7,110 nt of DNA from Dethiosulfatibacter sp. (GTDB lineage: Bacteria > Bacillota_A > Clostridia > Tissierellales > Dethiosulfatibacteraceae), in assembly GCA_019084435.1 (NCBI GenBank), contig JAHRFV010000181.1:1-7110 (forward strand), given 5' to 3'. Under the pieces are notes generated by a model. It ran no database searches and was not told where the DNA came from. It worked only from the letters and a program-made list of their open reading frames with translations. Made by a program: the position numbers and the translations under genes. This document shows, piece by piece, positions 7,085 to 7,110 of this stretch. The first letter of the stretch is position 1, and every line of letters starts with the position of its first letter.

Positions 7085-7110
7085 CAGGTTTCTTTCGATT
7101 CTTAAAACAA
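7080..7110 (+). repeat. Direct copy of 6790-6820 at the window end (second fold-back)
   Basis: These 31 bases match 6790-6820 in the same orientation at 29 positions; the two differences are both C in the earlier copy and A here (6808/7098 and 6819/7109). The preceding segment runs in clpC sense up to ATCAGAAG. Sense clpC would continue with AAGTCGC, but the sequence continues as antisense clpC. The shared AGAAG (7080-7084) is the apparent switch point. Confidence 0.85.

Noticed and set aside
6830..7110. Diversity-generating retroelement: two similar segments with scattered base differences suggested a template and variable repeat.
   Set aside because: The copies are inverted, not direct; the differences are not confined to adenine in either copy; no reverse transcriptase is present; and the target would be a core chaperone linker.

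Overview
The window is ordinary AT-rich bacterial housekeeping sequence, most like a low-GC Firmicute of the class Clostridia. The evidence is strong AGGAGG-type ribosome binding sites, a murB / PHP-domain / rapZ gene run typical of clostridial genomes, and a ClpC-type (not ClpA-type) Clp ATPase. I cannot name a genus. Both ends cut through genes: murB lacks its 5' end at base 1, and clpC lacks its N-terminal half near the right end.

Layout. Bases 1-5097 carry five tightly packed plus-strand genes: murB (partial), a PHP-domain metallo-phosphoesterase, rapZ (yvcJ), a MATE-family efflux transporter and argH. Gaps are 1 to 12 bases, and MATE and argH overlap by 8 bases, so this looks like one operon. 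Bases 5082-6942 carry two minus-strand genes, also operon-like: the C-terminal part of clpC followed by a protein of about eight TPR repeats. The two blocks converge and their 3' ends overlap by 16 bases. No stretch over 300 bases lacks a gene, and I recognise no tRNA, rRNA, riboswitch, CRISPR array, insertion sequence, clear promoter or strong intrinsic terminator.

How the genes fit together. MurB makes UDP-MurNAc for peptidoglycan. RapZ homologues bind glucosamine-6-phosphate, which lies upstream in the same UDP-sugar pathway, so murB and rapZ form a coherent cell-envelope pair, with the PHP enzyme as a poorly understood partner. The MATE transporter and argH (last step of arginine synthesis) have no obvious link to them. 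They sit where many Firmicutes carry yvcK and whiA.

The one strange part is the last 170 bases or so. From 6943 the sequence turns back on itself and re-reads clpC in the opposite direction (6972-7084 is an imperfect, ungapped inverted copy of 6830-6942). It then turns again at about 7080 and repeats 6790-6820 in direct orientation. The turns occur at short shared sequences, the copies differ without codon-position bias, and one copy has a stop codon. I read this as a double fold-back chimera with poor base quality at a contig end, not as biology. I found no convincing new biological system here.
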